Assembly (NCBI GenBank): GCA_029252505.1
Contig: JAQXBH010000109.1
Location: 1 to 42,917 of the forward strand
Direction of reading: 5' to 3'
DNA from: Opitutales bacterium
GTDB lineage: Bacteria > Verrucomicrobiota > Verrucomicrobiia > Opitutales > Seribacteraceae
Length of the DNA stretch: 42,917 bases
The notes under the pieces were generated by a model that did not search any database, was not told where the DNA came from, and was given only the letters and a program-made list of their open reading frames with translations. The translations under genes and the position numbers were made by a program. Below are positions 1 through 10,649 of this stretch, in pieces (within the stretch, counting starts at the first letter, position 1; each line of letters starts with the position of its first letter).

Positions 1-308
1 GTAGGGATGGTTAATGAAATGATTCAAATATAAAGTGTTGTTTATTGTTTTATTAAAATGAATGAAACAATGTTGGCATTTCGCATGCCATTTAATTTCT
101 CTTTTTCATAAATACACTAATCATCAATACTTTACATTTCTTAAGTTAGATTGATCATCCCTTAATCTTTAGCTTATTGCATATTATGTAATGATAGTAT
201 AACATTTTATGTATTATGAGGATGAACGATTTAAAGTTTTTGCTAGCTGAAATACATGCCCTTGCTTTTATGAACCCATTTGGAATTGTAAAGAAACTAT
301 AAATTAAA

Positions 309-740
309 TCAAGAGATTGAAAATCGGTAAACATTTGTTTCCCGTCCCTCAAATCCAATTGCCTGGTATAATTTGTTAGCAGCTTCACGGCTAGGACGGG
401 AAGTTAAATCCGCACTTTTTGCACCCAGTTCTTTTGCTACATTCAAAGCATGGTTCATCAATTCTCTCCCTACTCCCTTCCCCCTTGCTCTTTCATCTAC
501 AACCACATCCTCGATCCATGCTTTTGTCCCGGTAGGGATAGAAAAAACAACCAGGCTCAGCATTCCAAAAATAGTATCGTCTTCCTTCGCTACATAGAGC
601 CGTGTACACTCCGAATTGGAGAGCTTTTGTAGAGTGCTCCTATTAATCAGCTTTGAGGACTTGGAAAGTTGAGGTAATAGACCATTCACGGCATCCAGTG
701 TCTCATCGTCCGCTTCTGTGATTTCAAATATTTTAATCAT
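309..740 (-). CDS. GNAT family N-acetyltransferase
   Basis: 143 aa; acetyl-CoA binding motif-like VVVDERARGKGVGRELMNHAL and C-terminal ANKLYQAIGFE typical of GNAT. Confidence 0.9.
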   Translation of the reverse strand: MIKIFEITEADDETLDAVNGLLPQLSKSSKLINRSTLQKLSNSECTRLYVAKEDDTIFGMLSLVVFSIPTGTKAWIEDVVVDERARGKGVGRELMNHALNVAKELGAKSADLTSRPSREAANKLYQAIGFEGRETNVYRFSIS

Positions 741-1016
741 TTAATTTTTTAAAATGTGTGATTGTTATTAAAAAAAGTATGTCGTTCCAATTATCGATTA
801 ATTTAACTATTCTTCAACTTATAATTTCCAATTGGAGTTCAATCAAAAAATTGTTTCAATTGAGGTCAATGTCTTGAGGTGGTGATTAGTACCTTTTTTT
901 TCGTGACAACTTTTTCCAATACTCACAGGGTAAAGGTTGGACATATTTTAAAGTGTCATAAATTCCGTTTCATAATCAAATACTCAGTACCAACATCTTA
1001 CTACCAATATTTTATT

Positions 1017-3872
1017 ATGATTTCTAGTACTCGAGCTTTCCTCTTTATCGGGGTATGTTTTTGTTTACTCAAACCGTTATATCCAAAGACGGAATTCCCC
1101 TACCCTGGTGATCGTCCTAATGGAATTACACTGCATGCATTCGTAGGGGGAGATATTCAAGTGACCCCCGAAAAAAAAATTAGGAGGGGCACGCTAATCA
1201 TTCGTGATGGAAAAATTGAAGCGGTTGGAAAAAATCTAAAGATACCCGATGGATGCAGAGAGTGGAACTGCACGAATCAAACAATCTATGCTGGTTTTAT
1301 TGATCCCTATTTGCTCTCAGGCAGCGAGAACCCAAAATTTTTGGAACTCAATCATGATGAACATATTCACGCAACCGCAGACCTTTCCTTTCATGGTATC
1401 CCCTCCACCGGTCAAGATCCTGGGGAAAAAGGCCCTGGCTTTGAAGTATCTGGTGTTCACCCACAAAGGAAACTTATGGACGGACTTCAAACGGAAGAAA
1501 GGAAATGGGGGAAATTGAGGAAATTCGGTTTCACATCTGCTCATCTTGCACCATCAGAAGGAATTTTTCGCGGAACTGGTCCATTTGTACTTCTATCAGA
1601 TCAAGAACCAAATGAATTAATTCTAAAAAATGAGGTCTCTCAAATTATTGCCTTCGATCCAGTGGGGAAAAAGAGTTCTCCTCCAGTTTATCCTGTTTCA
1701 TTGATGGGGGTATTGTCAGTTATCCGGCAAACAATACTGGAAACAAAGTATACAAATGAGCGGGCTCGGTTCGAAAGTAAGAATCCAGTTAACCTACGAC
1801 TTATGCCTCACACTGGAGTCCGGGCGCTCTCCCGTAGTCTCGGAGAGAGAAAAAGTATTCCTATTTGGATTGAACCGGGAAGTTGCCTCATGAATGCAAA
1901 AGCAATGGAGATCGCTCAGGAATTTGAATTAAACAATCCCGTAATTATTGCAACTGGTGATGAGTGGCGGAACCCTAAAATCTCCCTCTCTCCACACCAC
2001 GACTACATCCTCCCCATGATCTTTCCAACAATTCCTGACTTGCCCAATCCCGAGGATTGGGAGCAAATTTCCCTGGATCAGTTAAGGGCATGGGATCACG
2101 CACCCAGTATGGCCCGCCTTCTGAATGAAATGACTCGTACTATTTCTTTCACTACTTCGGAAACTGAACCCGGAGAATTTCATAAAAACCTTTTACAATC
2201 AATCGCCAGGGGCTTACCGGAAAACTCGGCCTTGGCCAGCCTGACCACAAATCCAGCACAAATTTGCGGAGTCGATAAAATCTGCGGAACATTGGAAGCA
2301 TCGAAACTTGCCAATTTTTTTATTGTATCCGGAGAGACTTACTTTACAGAAAATCCCAGAATTGAATCCACTTGGATTCAAGGCCGCCCTTTTTTCCATT
2401 ATCCCGATCAAGGGGTTACAGATTCAAACTCTACTGAAAAACGAAACGAGCAAACGAGCAAATTAGCACAGCACCCCTCCCGATTGAACAAACCGGTACT
2501 TCGTCCCACTTCCGTTCTTTTTTCCGGTTTTAACCTATGGAGCTGCGAAGAGGAAAGTATTTTACTGAATCATGATATTTTAATTGAGAACGGAAAAATC
2601 TCGAAAATAGGGCTAAACCTGAAAACTAAATTGCCCAAGGGGTGTAAAGTTATATTGGGAAAAGGCAGGCACCTGACTCCCGGTATTATTGATTGCCACA
2701 GTCACGCCATGATCCTCGGTCGGGTCAACGAGTCCACCCTCCCCTCCACCGCAATGGTTCGCATTGCAGATGTCGTCAATTCGGAGAGTATAAATATTGA
2801 AAGACAGTTAGCAGGTGGTGTTACCATTTGTAATCTTTTGCACGGTTCGTCCAATCCAATTGGAGGGCAAAATGCAGTTATCAAGCTCAGGCTCGGCGAG
2901 TCACCTAATAAGTTGATTTTTAAAAAAGCACCCCAGGGAATTAAATTCGCCCTTGGCGAAAATGTGAAACAGGCCAATTGGGGCGATAAGTACACCACCC
3001 GTTTTCCGCAGTCGAGAATGGGCGTAAAGATGTTTTTTCAAAACCGCTTCGGTGCCGCTCTTTTTTATGAGAAAAAACTTAAAAATGCAGCCGAACAGGG
3101 ATTACCATTTAGGAGAAATCTTGAATTAGATGCGATCCTCGAAATCATTAGAGGGAAAAGGTTCATTCACTGCCACTCCTACCGCCAGGATGAAATACTC
3201 GTTTTCCTGCGCACGATGGAAGGCTTTGGTGTACGGGTGGGCAGCCTGCAGCATGTGCTGGAGGGATATAAAGTCGCAGATGAAATCTCCCGCCATGGAG
3301 CGGGAGCTTCCACCTTTTCCGATTGGTGGGCTTATAAATTCGAAGTCTATGACGCGATCCCTTACGCTGGGGCAATTATGCATGAAAGGGGTTGTGTCGT
3401 CAGCTTCAACTCGGATTCTCCGGACCATGCAAGACGGCTTAATCTTGAAGCGGCGAAGGCGGTAAAATACGGGGGCCTTTCCGAAATGGAAGCACTCAAG
3501 TTCATAACCCTCAATCCGGCAAAACAGCTCGGAATCGATCCGTGGGTTGGCTCGCTCAAGGTGGGCAAGGATGCGGATATCGCCATCTGGTCAGGCAATC
3601 CACTCGATTACCGAAGCCGTTGCGTACAGACTTGGGTAGACGGAATCCTTTTTCATGAAATTGAAGCCTCCGCCGAACGCGATAAAAAGAGAGCAGATGA
3701 AAGATTGTCACTGGTTACCAAAGCTCAACAATCACTGAAAAAAGAAATTTCGATTGAGCCCTCAGAAAAAGCGAAGAGCAAGTTTTTCCGTTATTCCCTC
3801 GAAAGTGCATGCGATCTATACCCTCATTCCTGCAGGTCCAATGAAAACCATGCCCAGTGTCTTCATCAATGA
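1017..3872 (+). CDS. Secreted tandem amidohydrolase-like protein (degenerate N-terminal copy, C-terminal copy with metal-ligand motifs)
   Basis: ORF track starts at GTG 879, but in-frame ATG 1017 begins a signal-peptide-like MISSTRAFLFIGVCFCLL. Two amidohydrolase-like halves; the C-terminal half has PGIIDCHSHA, HCHSYR, NSDSPDHA and ALKFITLNPAKQLGI. Confidence 0.85.
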   Translation: MISSTRAFLFIGVCFCLLKPLYPKTEFPYPGDRPNGITLHAFVGGDIQVTPEKKIRRGTLIIRDGKIEAVGKNLKIPDGCREWNCTNQTIYAGFIDPYLLSGSENPKFLELNHDEHIHATADLSFHGIPSTGQDPGEKGPGFEVSGVHPQRKLMDGLQTEERKWGKLRKFGFTSAHLAPSEGIFRGTGPFVLLSDQEPNELILKNEVSQIIAFDPVGKKSSPPVYPVSLMGVLSVIRQTILETKYTNERARFESKNPVNLRLMPHTGVRALSRSLGERKSIPIWIEPGSCLMNAKAMEIAQEFELNNPVIIATGDEWRNPKISLSPHHDYILPMIFPTIPDLPNPEDWEQISLDQLRAWDHAPSMARLLNEMTRTISFTTSETEPGEFHKNLLQSIARGLPENSALASLTTNPAQICGVDKICGTLEASKLANFFIVSGETYFTENPRIESTWIQGRPFFHYPDQGVTDSNSTEKRNEQTSKLAQHPSRLNKPVLRPTSVLFSGFNLWSCEEESILLNHDILIENGKISKIGLNLKTKLPKGCKVILGKGRHLTPGIIDCHSHAMILGRVNESTLPSTAMVRIADVVNSESINIERQLAGGVTICNLLHGSSNPIGGQNAVIKLRLGESPNKLIFKKAPQGIKFALGENVKQANWGDKYTTRFPQSRMGVKMFFQNRFGAALFYEKKLKNAAEQGLPFRRNLELDAILEIIRGKRFIHCHSYRQDEILVFLRTMEGFGVRVGSLQHVLEGYKVADEISRHGAGASTFSDWWAYKFEVYDAIPYAGAIMHERGCVVSFNSDSPDHARRLNLEAAKAVKYGGLSEMEALKFITLNPAKQLGIDPWVGSLKVGKDADIAIWSGNPLDYRSRCVQTWVDGILFHEIEASAERDKKRADERLSLVTKAQQSLKKEISIEPSEKAKSKFFRYSLESACDLYPHSCRSNENHAQCLHQ

Positions 3873-5161
3873 AATCCATTTTCCTGCATCTCCTCCTTGG
3901 GACTATCCCGTTCTTTTTAATGGGAGAAACGACAACGCTTTATCGGGCAAAAAAGATTCAAGTCACCCCGTCCCAATTCTTTCAGCCCGGTGAAATCTTA
4001 ATTCAAAATGGGAAAATTAGGGCAATTGGAAATTCAATTAAAACGCCCAAAGGTTGCAAAATTATCGAATGGAAAAACTCGGAAATCTACCCCGGATTAA
4101 TAAGTCCCGGTTCCTCACTTGGTCTCGCCGAGATCAACGCACTTCGTCCGACAAGGGATCTATCTGAAGTGGGCACTCATACTCCTGCGATTGAGGCCTG
4201 GGTTGCAGTCAATCCAGATTCTGAACTAATTCCCGTTGCGCGGGCCAATGGAATCACCCACTCTTTAATTATACCGATGGGGGGAATGATTTCCGGAACT
4301 TCCGGTTTACTTCAATTACACGGGTGGGGCATAGAAGAAATGGTGATTAAAAAACGGGTTGCACTTCACCTTTGGTGGCCGGGTCATGGATTATCCATCC
4401 CGCAACCCAGCCATAAAAGTAAAACCAAGCCCAAATCAATTGCCGACCAGGACAAAGAGAGAATAAAGAGAATTACCGAAATTAATGAATACTTTGATCA
4501 AGCAATTGCCTATCAAAAGCTCAAACAGTCTGGCGATCAAAGCTTTGTACAAATTCCTTCCTGGGAAGCAATGATTCCAGTAGTGGAAGGAAAAGTACCG
4601 ATCATGATCCACGCCGATGAATCCAGGCAAATCAAGGCGGCCGTTCAATGGGCACAAAAAAGAGAATATCAAATTATTTTATCAGGAGCACGCGATTCAT
4701 GGAAGCACGCTGATTGGTTAGCCGAAAACAAAATTCCGGTCATTTTTAGGCATATTTTTTCTGCTCCGCCTCATCGAAGCTCTCCGCATGATTATTATTT
4801 CAAAGCTCCCGGTATACTTGCACGCGCCGGAGTTTCACTCTCTATCGGACTGCCATTAGGTGGATGGGCAACAGCCAACCAAAGAAACCTACCCTACCAT
4901 GCCGCCCACGGAGTAGCCCATGGTTTCAGTAGGGAAAAAGCATTAGCTTCTATTACCATTGAACCGGCAAAAGCCTTGGGAATGGAAAAAGAGATGGGTA
5001 CACTTCAAGTCGGAAAGCATGCCACTTTTCTATGTGCTTCCGGAGATATATTGGATTTGCGCACCCGTGTCGAAAAGATAGTCATCCAAGGAATTGAAGT
5101 AAGTGTGGAAAGCCGGCACACCCGATTAAACCAACGCTATAAAGACCGGCCTAGGCGATAA
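3869..5161 (+). CDS. Amidohydrolase-family-like secreted protein (apparently lacks the canonical HxH motif)
   Basis: Signal-peptide-like MKSIFLHLLLGTIPFFLMG from ATG 3869 (track uses GTG 3857); PGLISPGSSLG where active enzymes carry DxHxH; C-terminal ALASITIEPAKALGMEKEMGTLQVGKHATF typical of the superfamily. Confidence 0.8.
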   Translation: MKSIFLHLLLGTIPFFLMGETTTLYRAKKIQVTPSQFFQPGEILIQNGKIRAIGNSIKTPKGCKIIEWKNSEIYPGLISPGSSLGLAEINALRPTRDLSEVGTHTPAIEAWVAVNPDSELIPVARANGITHSLIIPMGGMISGTSGLLQLHGWGIEEMVIKKRVALHLWWPGHGLSIPQPSHKSKTKPKSIADQDKERIKRITEINEYFDQAIAYQKLKQSGDQSFVQIPSWEAMIPVVEGKVPIMIHADESRQIKAAVQWAQKREYQIILSGARDSWKHADWLAENKIPVIFRHIFSAPPHRSSPHDYYFKAPGILARAGVSLSIGLPLGGWATANQRNLPYHAAHGVAHGFSREKALASITIEPAKALGMEKEMGTLQVGKHATFLCASGDILDLRTRVEKIVIQGIEVSVESRHTRLNQRYKDRPRR

Positions 5162-6644
5162 TATCTTGGACCACATGACCGTGAATATCGGTCAGTCGAA
5201 AATCGCGGCCTTGGTATCGATAAGTGAGTTTTCTATGATCGATGCCAAGGAGGTGTAAAATCGTCGCATTCAAATCATGCACATGCATCGTGTCTTGTGT
5301 CCAATGATCCATATTAGGCTTAATTACATTTCCGTCCCGATCGGTCAGGTTGTATCCGTAATGATCGGATTGTCCATAGGTGATTCCTGGTTTCACTCCA
5401 CCGCCCGCCATCCAAGTCGTGAATGCACGGGGATGATGATCCCGGCCATAATTTTCTCTTGTCAATTTCCCCTGGCAATAATTAGTTCTCCCAAACTCGC
5501 CTCCCCATACAACTAAAGTGTCATCAAGCATACCCAATCGTTTAAGATCGGTAATCAATGCATAACAGGCTTGGTCAATATCCTTGCATTGGGAACCGTG
5601 CTGACTGGGCAGGTTACCATGAGAATCCCAGCCCCTATGAAAAATTTGGATATTGCGTACCCCGCGTTGAGCCATCCGTCGAGCATTCAGGCAGGAGGCA
5701 GCAAATGTACCAGCCGTCTTGGCATCCTCTCCATACAACTCAAAAACCTCGTCCGGTTCTTCACGATGATCCATCAGTTCAGGAATGGACGACTGCATCC
5801 GATAAGCCATTTCGTGTTGCTTGATTCGGGAAAGTACTTCGGGGTCAGCAAAATCCTGATAGTGATTTTGGTTAAGAACAGAAAGGGCATCGAGCTGGGA
5901 ACGACGATCACTTCGGGAAACTCCGGCCGGGTTCTTCAAATAAAGAACGGGGTTTTCAGCCGCCCGAAAAAGAACACCTTGGTGATCGGATGGCATAAAG
6001 CCAGTGCCCCATAATCGATTAAACAGGCTTTGTTGCGGATGGTTACTCCGGGCATGCATCACCACATAATTAGGCAAATCCTCATTCATACTACCCAGTC
6101 CATAACTTAGCCATGCCCCCAAGCTTGGACGACCGGGGATTTGGCTACCGGTTTGGATATAAGTAATTGCTGGATCATGATTAATTGCCTCCGTAAAAGT
6201 GCCGTGTACGACACATAATTCTTTGGCCACCTTGGCAGTGTGCGGAAGCAAAGAACTTACCCATACTCCACGGTCATTATTTTCCTGCTTGGTAAATTTG
6301 TACTTACTGGGAGCTAATGGAAGAGTTTTTTGACCGGAAGTCATTCCGGTAATCCGTTGACCATCCCGCACCTCCGCAGGGAGATCTTTACCAAACTCGT
6401 CGTTTAATTTGGGCTTGTAGTCCCACATATCAATATGACTGGGCCCACCACTCATGAACAAATAGATCACTCGCTTTGCCTTGGCCTGGTGATGCATCCC
6501 ATCGAAAGATTTTTTGCCTAACAAATCACTCCCTAATAATCCGGCCATGGCAGCTGTTCCAAGACCGAGGGCCGAGCGACCAAAAAATTTCCGCCGGTTA
6601 ATATTGAAGGAGTTGTCAAGGAGTATGTCGCTTGGGTTCATCAT
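5151..6644 (-). CDS. DUF1501 domain protein with Tat signal
   Basis: NINRRKFFGRSALGLGTAAMAGLL twin-arginine leader; YLFMSGGPSHIDMWDYKPKL, VVWGGEFGRTNY and GRDHHPRAFTTWMAGGGVKPG typical of DUF1501. Start shifted to the MMNPSD methionines, upstream of which lies the PSD1 stop. Confidence 0.9.
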   Translation of the reverse strand: MMNPSDILLDNSFNINRRKFFGRSALGLGTAAMAGLLGSDLLGKKSFDGMHHQAKAKRVIYLFMSGGPSHIDMWDYKPKLNDEFGKDLPAEVRDGQRITGMTSGQKTLPLAPSKYKFTKQENNDRGVWVSSLLPHTAKVAKELCVVHGTFTEAINHDPAITYIQTGSQIPGRPSLGAWLSYGLGSMNEDLPNYVVMHARSNHPQQSLFNRLWGTGFMPSDHQGVLFRAAENPVLYLKNPAGVSRSDRRSQLDALSVLNQNHYQDFADPEVLSRIKQHEMAYRMQSSIPELMDHREEPDEVFELYGEDAKTAGTFAASCLNARRMAQRGVRNIQIFHRGWDSHGNLPSQHGSQCKDIDQACYALITDLKRLGMLDDTLVVWGGEFGRTNYCQGKLTRENYGRDHHPRAFTTWMAGGGVKPGITYGQSDHYGYNLTDRDGNVIKPNMDHWTQDTMHVHDLNATILHLLGIDHRKLTYRYQGRDFRLTDIHGHVVQDIIA

Positions 6645-6648
6645 TATT

Positions 6649-9471
6649 TTAATATAATAAAAGTGCAGGATCGCTAGCCAGCATAGTTGCCGCAACCTGA
6701 GTCCATGCGGCCACCTCTTCTGAATGAAGATTTTGATCTACAGCAGAAAGCCCTTGCTCCATTAGTTTTAATGCATCGCTGGGATTCTCGGAATAACGAG
6801 CCTTTGAATTTTGGAGTAATTCAGAAAGTGCCTCGATTTCGATCGATTTTGGTTTTCGTGAGGTGAGCAATTCGAAAAGATAATGAATCCGTGCAGTATC
6901 TTGCCTAGAATGACGAATCAAGCGTTCGGCCAATTTGCGGGAAGCTTCCAATCTTTGGGTTTCATTTAAAAGGGCCAAAGATTGAAGAGAGGTACTGGTT
7001 CGGGAGCGCTGCACACAACTGGACTCCCGGCTGGGGGCATCAAACAGGGACATCATGGGGTGTGGGGATGTGCGCTTCCAATACATGTAAAGACTGCGAC
7101 GATAAATACTGTCATCCATATCCATCTTATAGTTCTTAGTATCACTATTGGGATGGGACAAGGCGATCCACATGCCAGAAGGTTGGTAAGGCTTAAATCC
7201 TTCTCCTCCGATCTTACGATTGAGCAACCCGGAAGACCAAAGAGAAAGGTCTCGCACTACTTCTGCATCCAAGCGGTAGGAAGGCCCCCTACCCCAGTTT
7301 CTGTTTTCGGGATCAGCGAAATCCACCCGACGGGCGGAGGATTGCCTAAAGGTTCGGCTGGTCAGAAACTGAGTAAGTAAACGTTTAAGATCCCAACCAT
7401 TATCCCGAAAGTCCACCGCTAACCAATCAAGTAGTTCAGGGTGAGTGGGGTGTTCGCCTTGTAATCCAAACTCCTCAGGAGTGCGCACTAGACCTTCGCC
7501 GAAGACCATCAACCAAAACCGATTGACCAAAACCCTGGAGGTTAGAGGTTGCTCGTCACTGGTGATCCAGTTAGCCAAGCCTAATCGATTGGAAGGACTC
7601 CCTTCTTTCATCTTGCCCAAGACTGCAAACACTCCGGGATTCAAGGCTTTGCCGATTGGCTTTGTATATTCCCCACGCTCCAAAATCTTGGTCTCCCGCC
7701 TGCTTTGCTGCGGTAAGTCGCGGGCAATAAGTGTAGTGGTAAGGTAATTCTTTTCGGAGTTTATTCTCTCGGTATTCAACACCTGGGCACGGGCAAGTAG
7801 ATCATCCTTTGCAATCACATCTTTCTTGAGAAGTTCAATCTCCGCGATTTGCATTTCCTTAGAATAAACATCCACTAACTTGGGAAAGGTCAGGCGGTAA
7901 TGGTTGTAGGATAAATTATTATCAAATAAGATTTCCTTCGTTTGGCGGCGCCTGGTAAAACTAGGCACTTCTCCCTCTGAAATCAGAGAAAAAGCCTTAC
8001 CATTGGTCGAGCCTTCCAGTTTGTAAGTCTTGGGATCACGACCGGGAGCATCCTCAGCTGAAGTCAGGCTTAACCCAGCAACGAATCCCAACCGGGTAGT
8101 AATGGTTAACCCGCTTCCATTTCCATCCCGATTTAAATACTTAGTGCCAGGTCTATCATCAATTGCATGCTCTGGTTTTTGGTTTCTGGGAGAATTAGCG
8201 GAGCTACCTCTTACCTTGTTTCCAGGTTTAGAAAGATCAGCATTGAGCAAATCGGTAAGTGAGGAAAGACTGTGATCTTTCCCACTGTATTTCGCCGATT
8301 TCTTAACTTCTTCTAGAAAATCCGATTCTTTCTTGAGAAAATCGTTCCATTTCTTTTTCGACACTGGATCCTTTGCCACAGTCATATGATCGCCGTAAAC
8401 ATACTTGTTTCTATCCATCGATTCTTCTGCTGTATTGTTGAAAAAAGCAAGAAACTCAAAGTATTCCTGATGAGTGATCGGGTCGTACTTGTGCGTGTGA
8501 CATCGTGAACAGGTAAGGGATAAGCCAAGCAACGCAGTTCCAGTTGTTTCCACCCGGTCAAAATTGTTCTTTGCCTGTAATTCTTGACGAATTGCTCCAC
8601 CCTCACCCGATGTGGGATTCAAGCGTACATAGCCAGTGGCAACTTTTTGATCCTCCGAAGGATTGGGCATCAAATCCCCAGCCAATTGGAAACGGATGAA
8701 TTCATCGATCGGTTGATTATCATTGAGCGCACGCACCACCCAATCCCGATAAGGATATATCCCCCGACGGTTATCGAGGTGCAATCCATGGGTATCCCCG
8801 TAGCGTACTGCGTCCAACCAATAGCGGGAAACATGCTCTCCGTAGTCGACTTTCGAAAACAAGCGAGCGAGAAAACGCTCATAGGCACCGGGCTTATCGT
8901 CACTTAAAAATTCATTCAACTCCACTGGTTCGGGGGGTAAACCGTTAAGAGTAAGAGACGCTCGCCTTGCCAAAGTCGCTCGGTCCGGTTCCTCGGCAAA
9001 ACCAGATCCTGCTCTCTTCAAACCACGGGCAATAAAATGATCGACTGGATTGCCTGTTGGTTGCACTCGCCCTTTGCTCGGGGCAACAAAAGACCAATGT
9101 GGGGCATACTCGGCACCCGACTTTACCCAATCCGCAATTAATTTTTTCTCTTTAGCGGACAAAATTTTCCCAAAGTCCTCAGGTGGCATGGGGTCATCCT
9201 CATCAGCAATCCGAAATAGGAGTTCACTTTCCTTGAGGTCATTCGGATCAATTGCATGGTAGCCACCCAGATCCTTCTTTGCTAATTCCTCTAGATCGAG
9301 TCGGACCAAGTCTTTCTTTTTTGTGTCCGGTCCATGACAGGCAAAGCACTTGTCGGAGAGGATGGGTAAAATTTCGCGGGCGAAGTCTATTGATGTATCT
9401 CCTCCGGCCAAAAATGAGACAGAAAAAAATGCACCTATAATAAATGGCAGTATTTTACTTCGAATTAACAT
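6649..9471 (-). CDS. PSD1 / cytochrome c domain protein (PSCyt1 + DUF1549 + DUF1553)
   Basis: Signal peptide; CFACHGPDTKKK and CSRCHTHKYDPI haem-type motifs; DHFIARGLKRAG...RRASLTLNGLPPEP (DUF1549); NRFWLMVFGEGLVRTPEEFG (DUF1553). Confidence 0.92.
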   Translation of the reverse strand: MLIRSKILPFIIGAFFSVSFLAGGDTSIDFAREILPILSDKCFACHGPDTKKKDLVRLDLEELAKKDLGGYHAIDPNDLKESELLFRIADEDDPMPPEDFGKILSAKEKKLIADWVKSGAEYAPHWSFVAPSKGRVQPTGNPVDHFIARGLKRAGSGFAEEPDRATLARRASLTLNGLPPEPVELNEFLSDDKPGAYERFLARLFSKVDYGEHVSRYWLDAVRYGDTHGLHLDNRRGIYPYRDWVVRALNDNQPIDEFIRFQLAGDLMPNPSEDQKVATGYVRLNPTSGEGGAIRQELQAKNNFDRVETTGTALLGLSLTCSRCHTHKYDPITHQEYFEFLAFFNNTAEESMDRNKYVYGDHMTVAKDPVSKKKWNDFLKKESDFLEEVKKSAKYSGKDHSLSSLTDLLNADLSKPGNKVRGSSANSPRNQKPEHAIDDRPGTKYLNRDGNGSGLTITTRLGFVAGLSLTSAEDAPGRDPKTYKLEGSTNGKAFSLISEGEVPSFTRRRQTKEILFDNNLSYNHYRLTFPKLVDVYSKEMQIAEIELLKKDVIAKDDLLARAQVLNTERINSEKNYLTTTLIARDLPQQSRRETKILERGEYTKPIGKALNPGVFAVLGKMKEGSPSNRLGLANWITSDEQPLTSRVLVNRFWLMVFGEGLVRTPEEFGLQGEHPTHPELLDWLAVDFRDNGWDLKRLLTQFLTSRTFRQSSARRVDFADPENRNWGRGPSYRLDAEVVRDLSLWSSGLLNRKIGGEGFKPYQPSGMWIALSHPNSDTKNYKMDMDDSIYRRSLYMYWKRTSPHPMMSLFDAPSRESSCVQRSRTSTSLQSLALLNETQRLEASRKLAERLIRHSRQDTARIHYLFELLTSRKPKSIEIEALSELLQNSKARYSENPSDALKLMEQGLSAVDQNLHSEEVAAWTQVAATMLASDPALLLY

Positions 9472-9574
9472 ATAATAGTATCACTCCAAAAGCTGACGAA
9501 TTTGACATATTAATGCATCTTCTACTCGGTGTTGTCTTCAGGGCAAACCTTTTCCCCTAACAGATCACATATAT

Positions 9575-10118
9575 TTATCCACGGTTAATATCCCACTCCG
9601 GTTTCCTTTTCGCGGGAGATCTGTTGAATTGAGGTACAAACTCTAAGTGTTCTTCGATCACTTTCTTGAACTTTTGCTCTTTAGCCAGATTTCTCAACTC
9701 ATTTGGATCATTTCGAATATCATACAATTCTCGGGTTCCATCTGCTTACTGGATAAATCTCCAACCTTCCAAACGATCCCAGTGATTATCTTAATTATGC
9801 GTGGTCACTACAGGACGAATTTAGGGTGAATTCTTGTCCTGTAATTGGGGAAATGAAACCAACAACTCCAATTTTTTATTTTATAAGGAAGTGCGCAAAG
9901 TTCAATTAGTGTCGGATAAATATCTAGCAACGACATCGGCTTGCTATGATCTAGACTACTATTCACCTTTGCACCAGAAAAGATAAAAGGTATACGTTTA
10001 CTGTCATTCAAAAGCGTGTTTTACCGATTATTTCCTTTTCTCCTAAGTCCCATATGTTTATCTCGCCCTAAGGGAAACGAATGATGAAAAACTGTAAGAA
10101 ATAAAATATCATCATAAT
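9575..10118 (-). pseudogene. Decayed sulfatase (C-terminal half recognisable)
   Basis: Minus-strand translation in shifting frames: DDILFLTVFHHSFPLGRDKHM | DLGEKEIIGKTRF | LNDSKRIPFIFSGAKVNSSLDHSKPMSLLDIYPTLIELCALP | KLELLVSFPQLQDKNSP*IRPVVTTHN*DNHWDRLEGWRFIQ*ADGTRELYDIRNDPNELRNLA. Several frameshifts and in-frame stops (one at 9746-9748). Confidence 0.85.
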
Positions 10119-10301
10119 AAAACAAAAAGAAACTCTATTTTAAAAGCAATATTATGCTCGTTTTACCATTGATTTATTCACAAAGCATGTCACAATAAAC
10201 ACTTTATTCGTTTATTCATGGAAAGGCTTGGAAGCTTAATCTTAAATTTCCCGACCCGAAATGTTACGAACGATCTAGGATAATTCAAAGAAAATAGTAA
10301 A

Positions 10302-10574
10302 ATGGAAATATATGTGGGAAATCTCCCTTGGTCAATCAGTGATCAAGATTTATCGGATGCATTTGGTGCACACGGAAAAGTTGAAAAAGCTGCAATCATA
10401 TCTGATCGCACTTCAGGACGTTCTAAAGGCTTCGGCTTTGTGACTATGGAAGACGCAGACGAAGCTAATAAAGCAATCGAAGCAATGAATGGTGCTGAAA
10501 TGGCTGGACGAAACCTTAAAGTAAATGAGGCACGCCCTCGTGAGGAACGCCCTCCTCGCCAGTCAAACTGGTAA
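10302..10574 (+). CDS. RRM-domain RNA-binding protein
   Basis: 90 aa; IYVGNLPWSISDQDL (RNP2) and RSKGFGFVTM (RNP1). Confidence 0.95.
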   Translation: MEIYVGNLPWSISDQDLSDAFGAHGKVEKAAIISDRTSGRSKGFGFVTMEDADEANKAIEAMNGAEMAGRNLKVNEARPREERPPRQSNW

Positions 10575-10582
10575 TCTTTAAT

Positions 10583-10614
10583 TAAAAAAATCCGCTCAAC
10601 GCGGATTTTTTTTT
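10583..10614 (+). terminator. Rho-independent terminator of the RRM gene
   Basis: aaaaaaaTCCGCtcaacGCGGAttttttttt hairpin plus U tract directly after the stop. Confidence 0.88.
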
Positions 10615-10649
10615 GGCTTTTTCCAAGTTCTGTAAAAGATCAGTTAAAT

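Noticed and set aside
155-388. 77-aa minus-strand ORF
   Set aside because: Overlaps the end of the GNAT gene, low complexity, no recognisable motif.
7982-9440. Numerous plus-strand ORFs opposite the PSD1 gene (e.g. 8030-8275, 8584-8907)
   Set aside because: Antisense shadows of a well-supported coding gene; no family features.
9808-10011. 67-aa minus-strand ORF as a separate small protein
   Set aside because: It is an internal fragment of the decayed sulfatase, not an independent gene.
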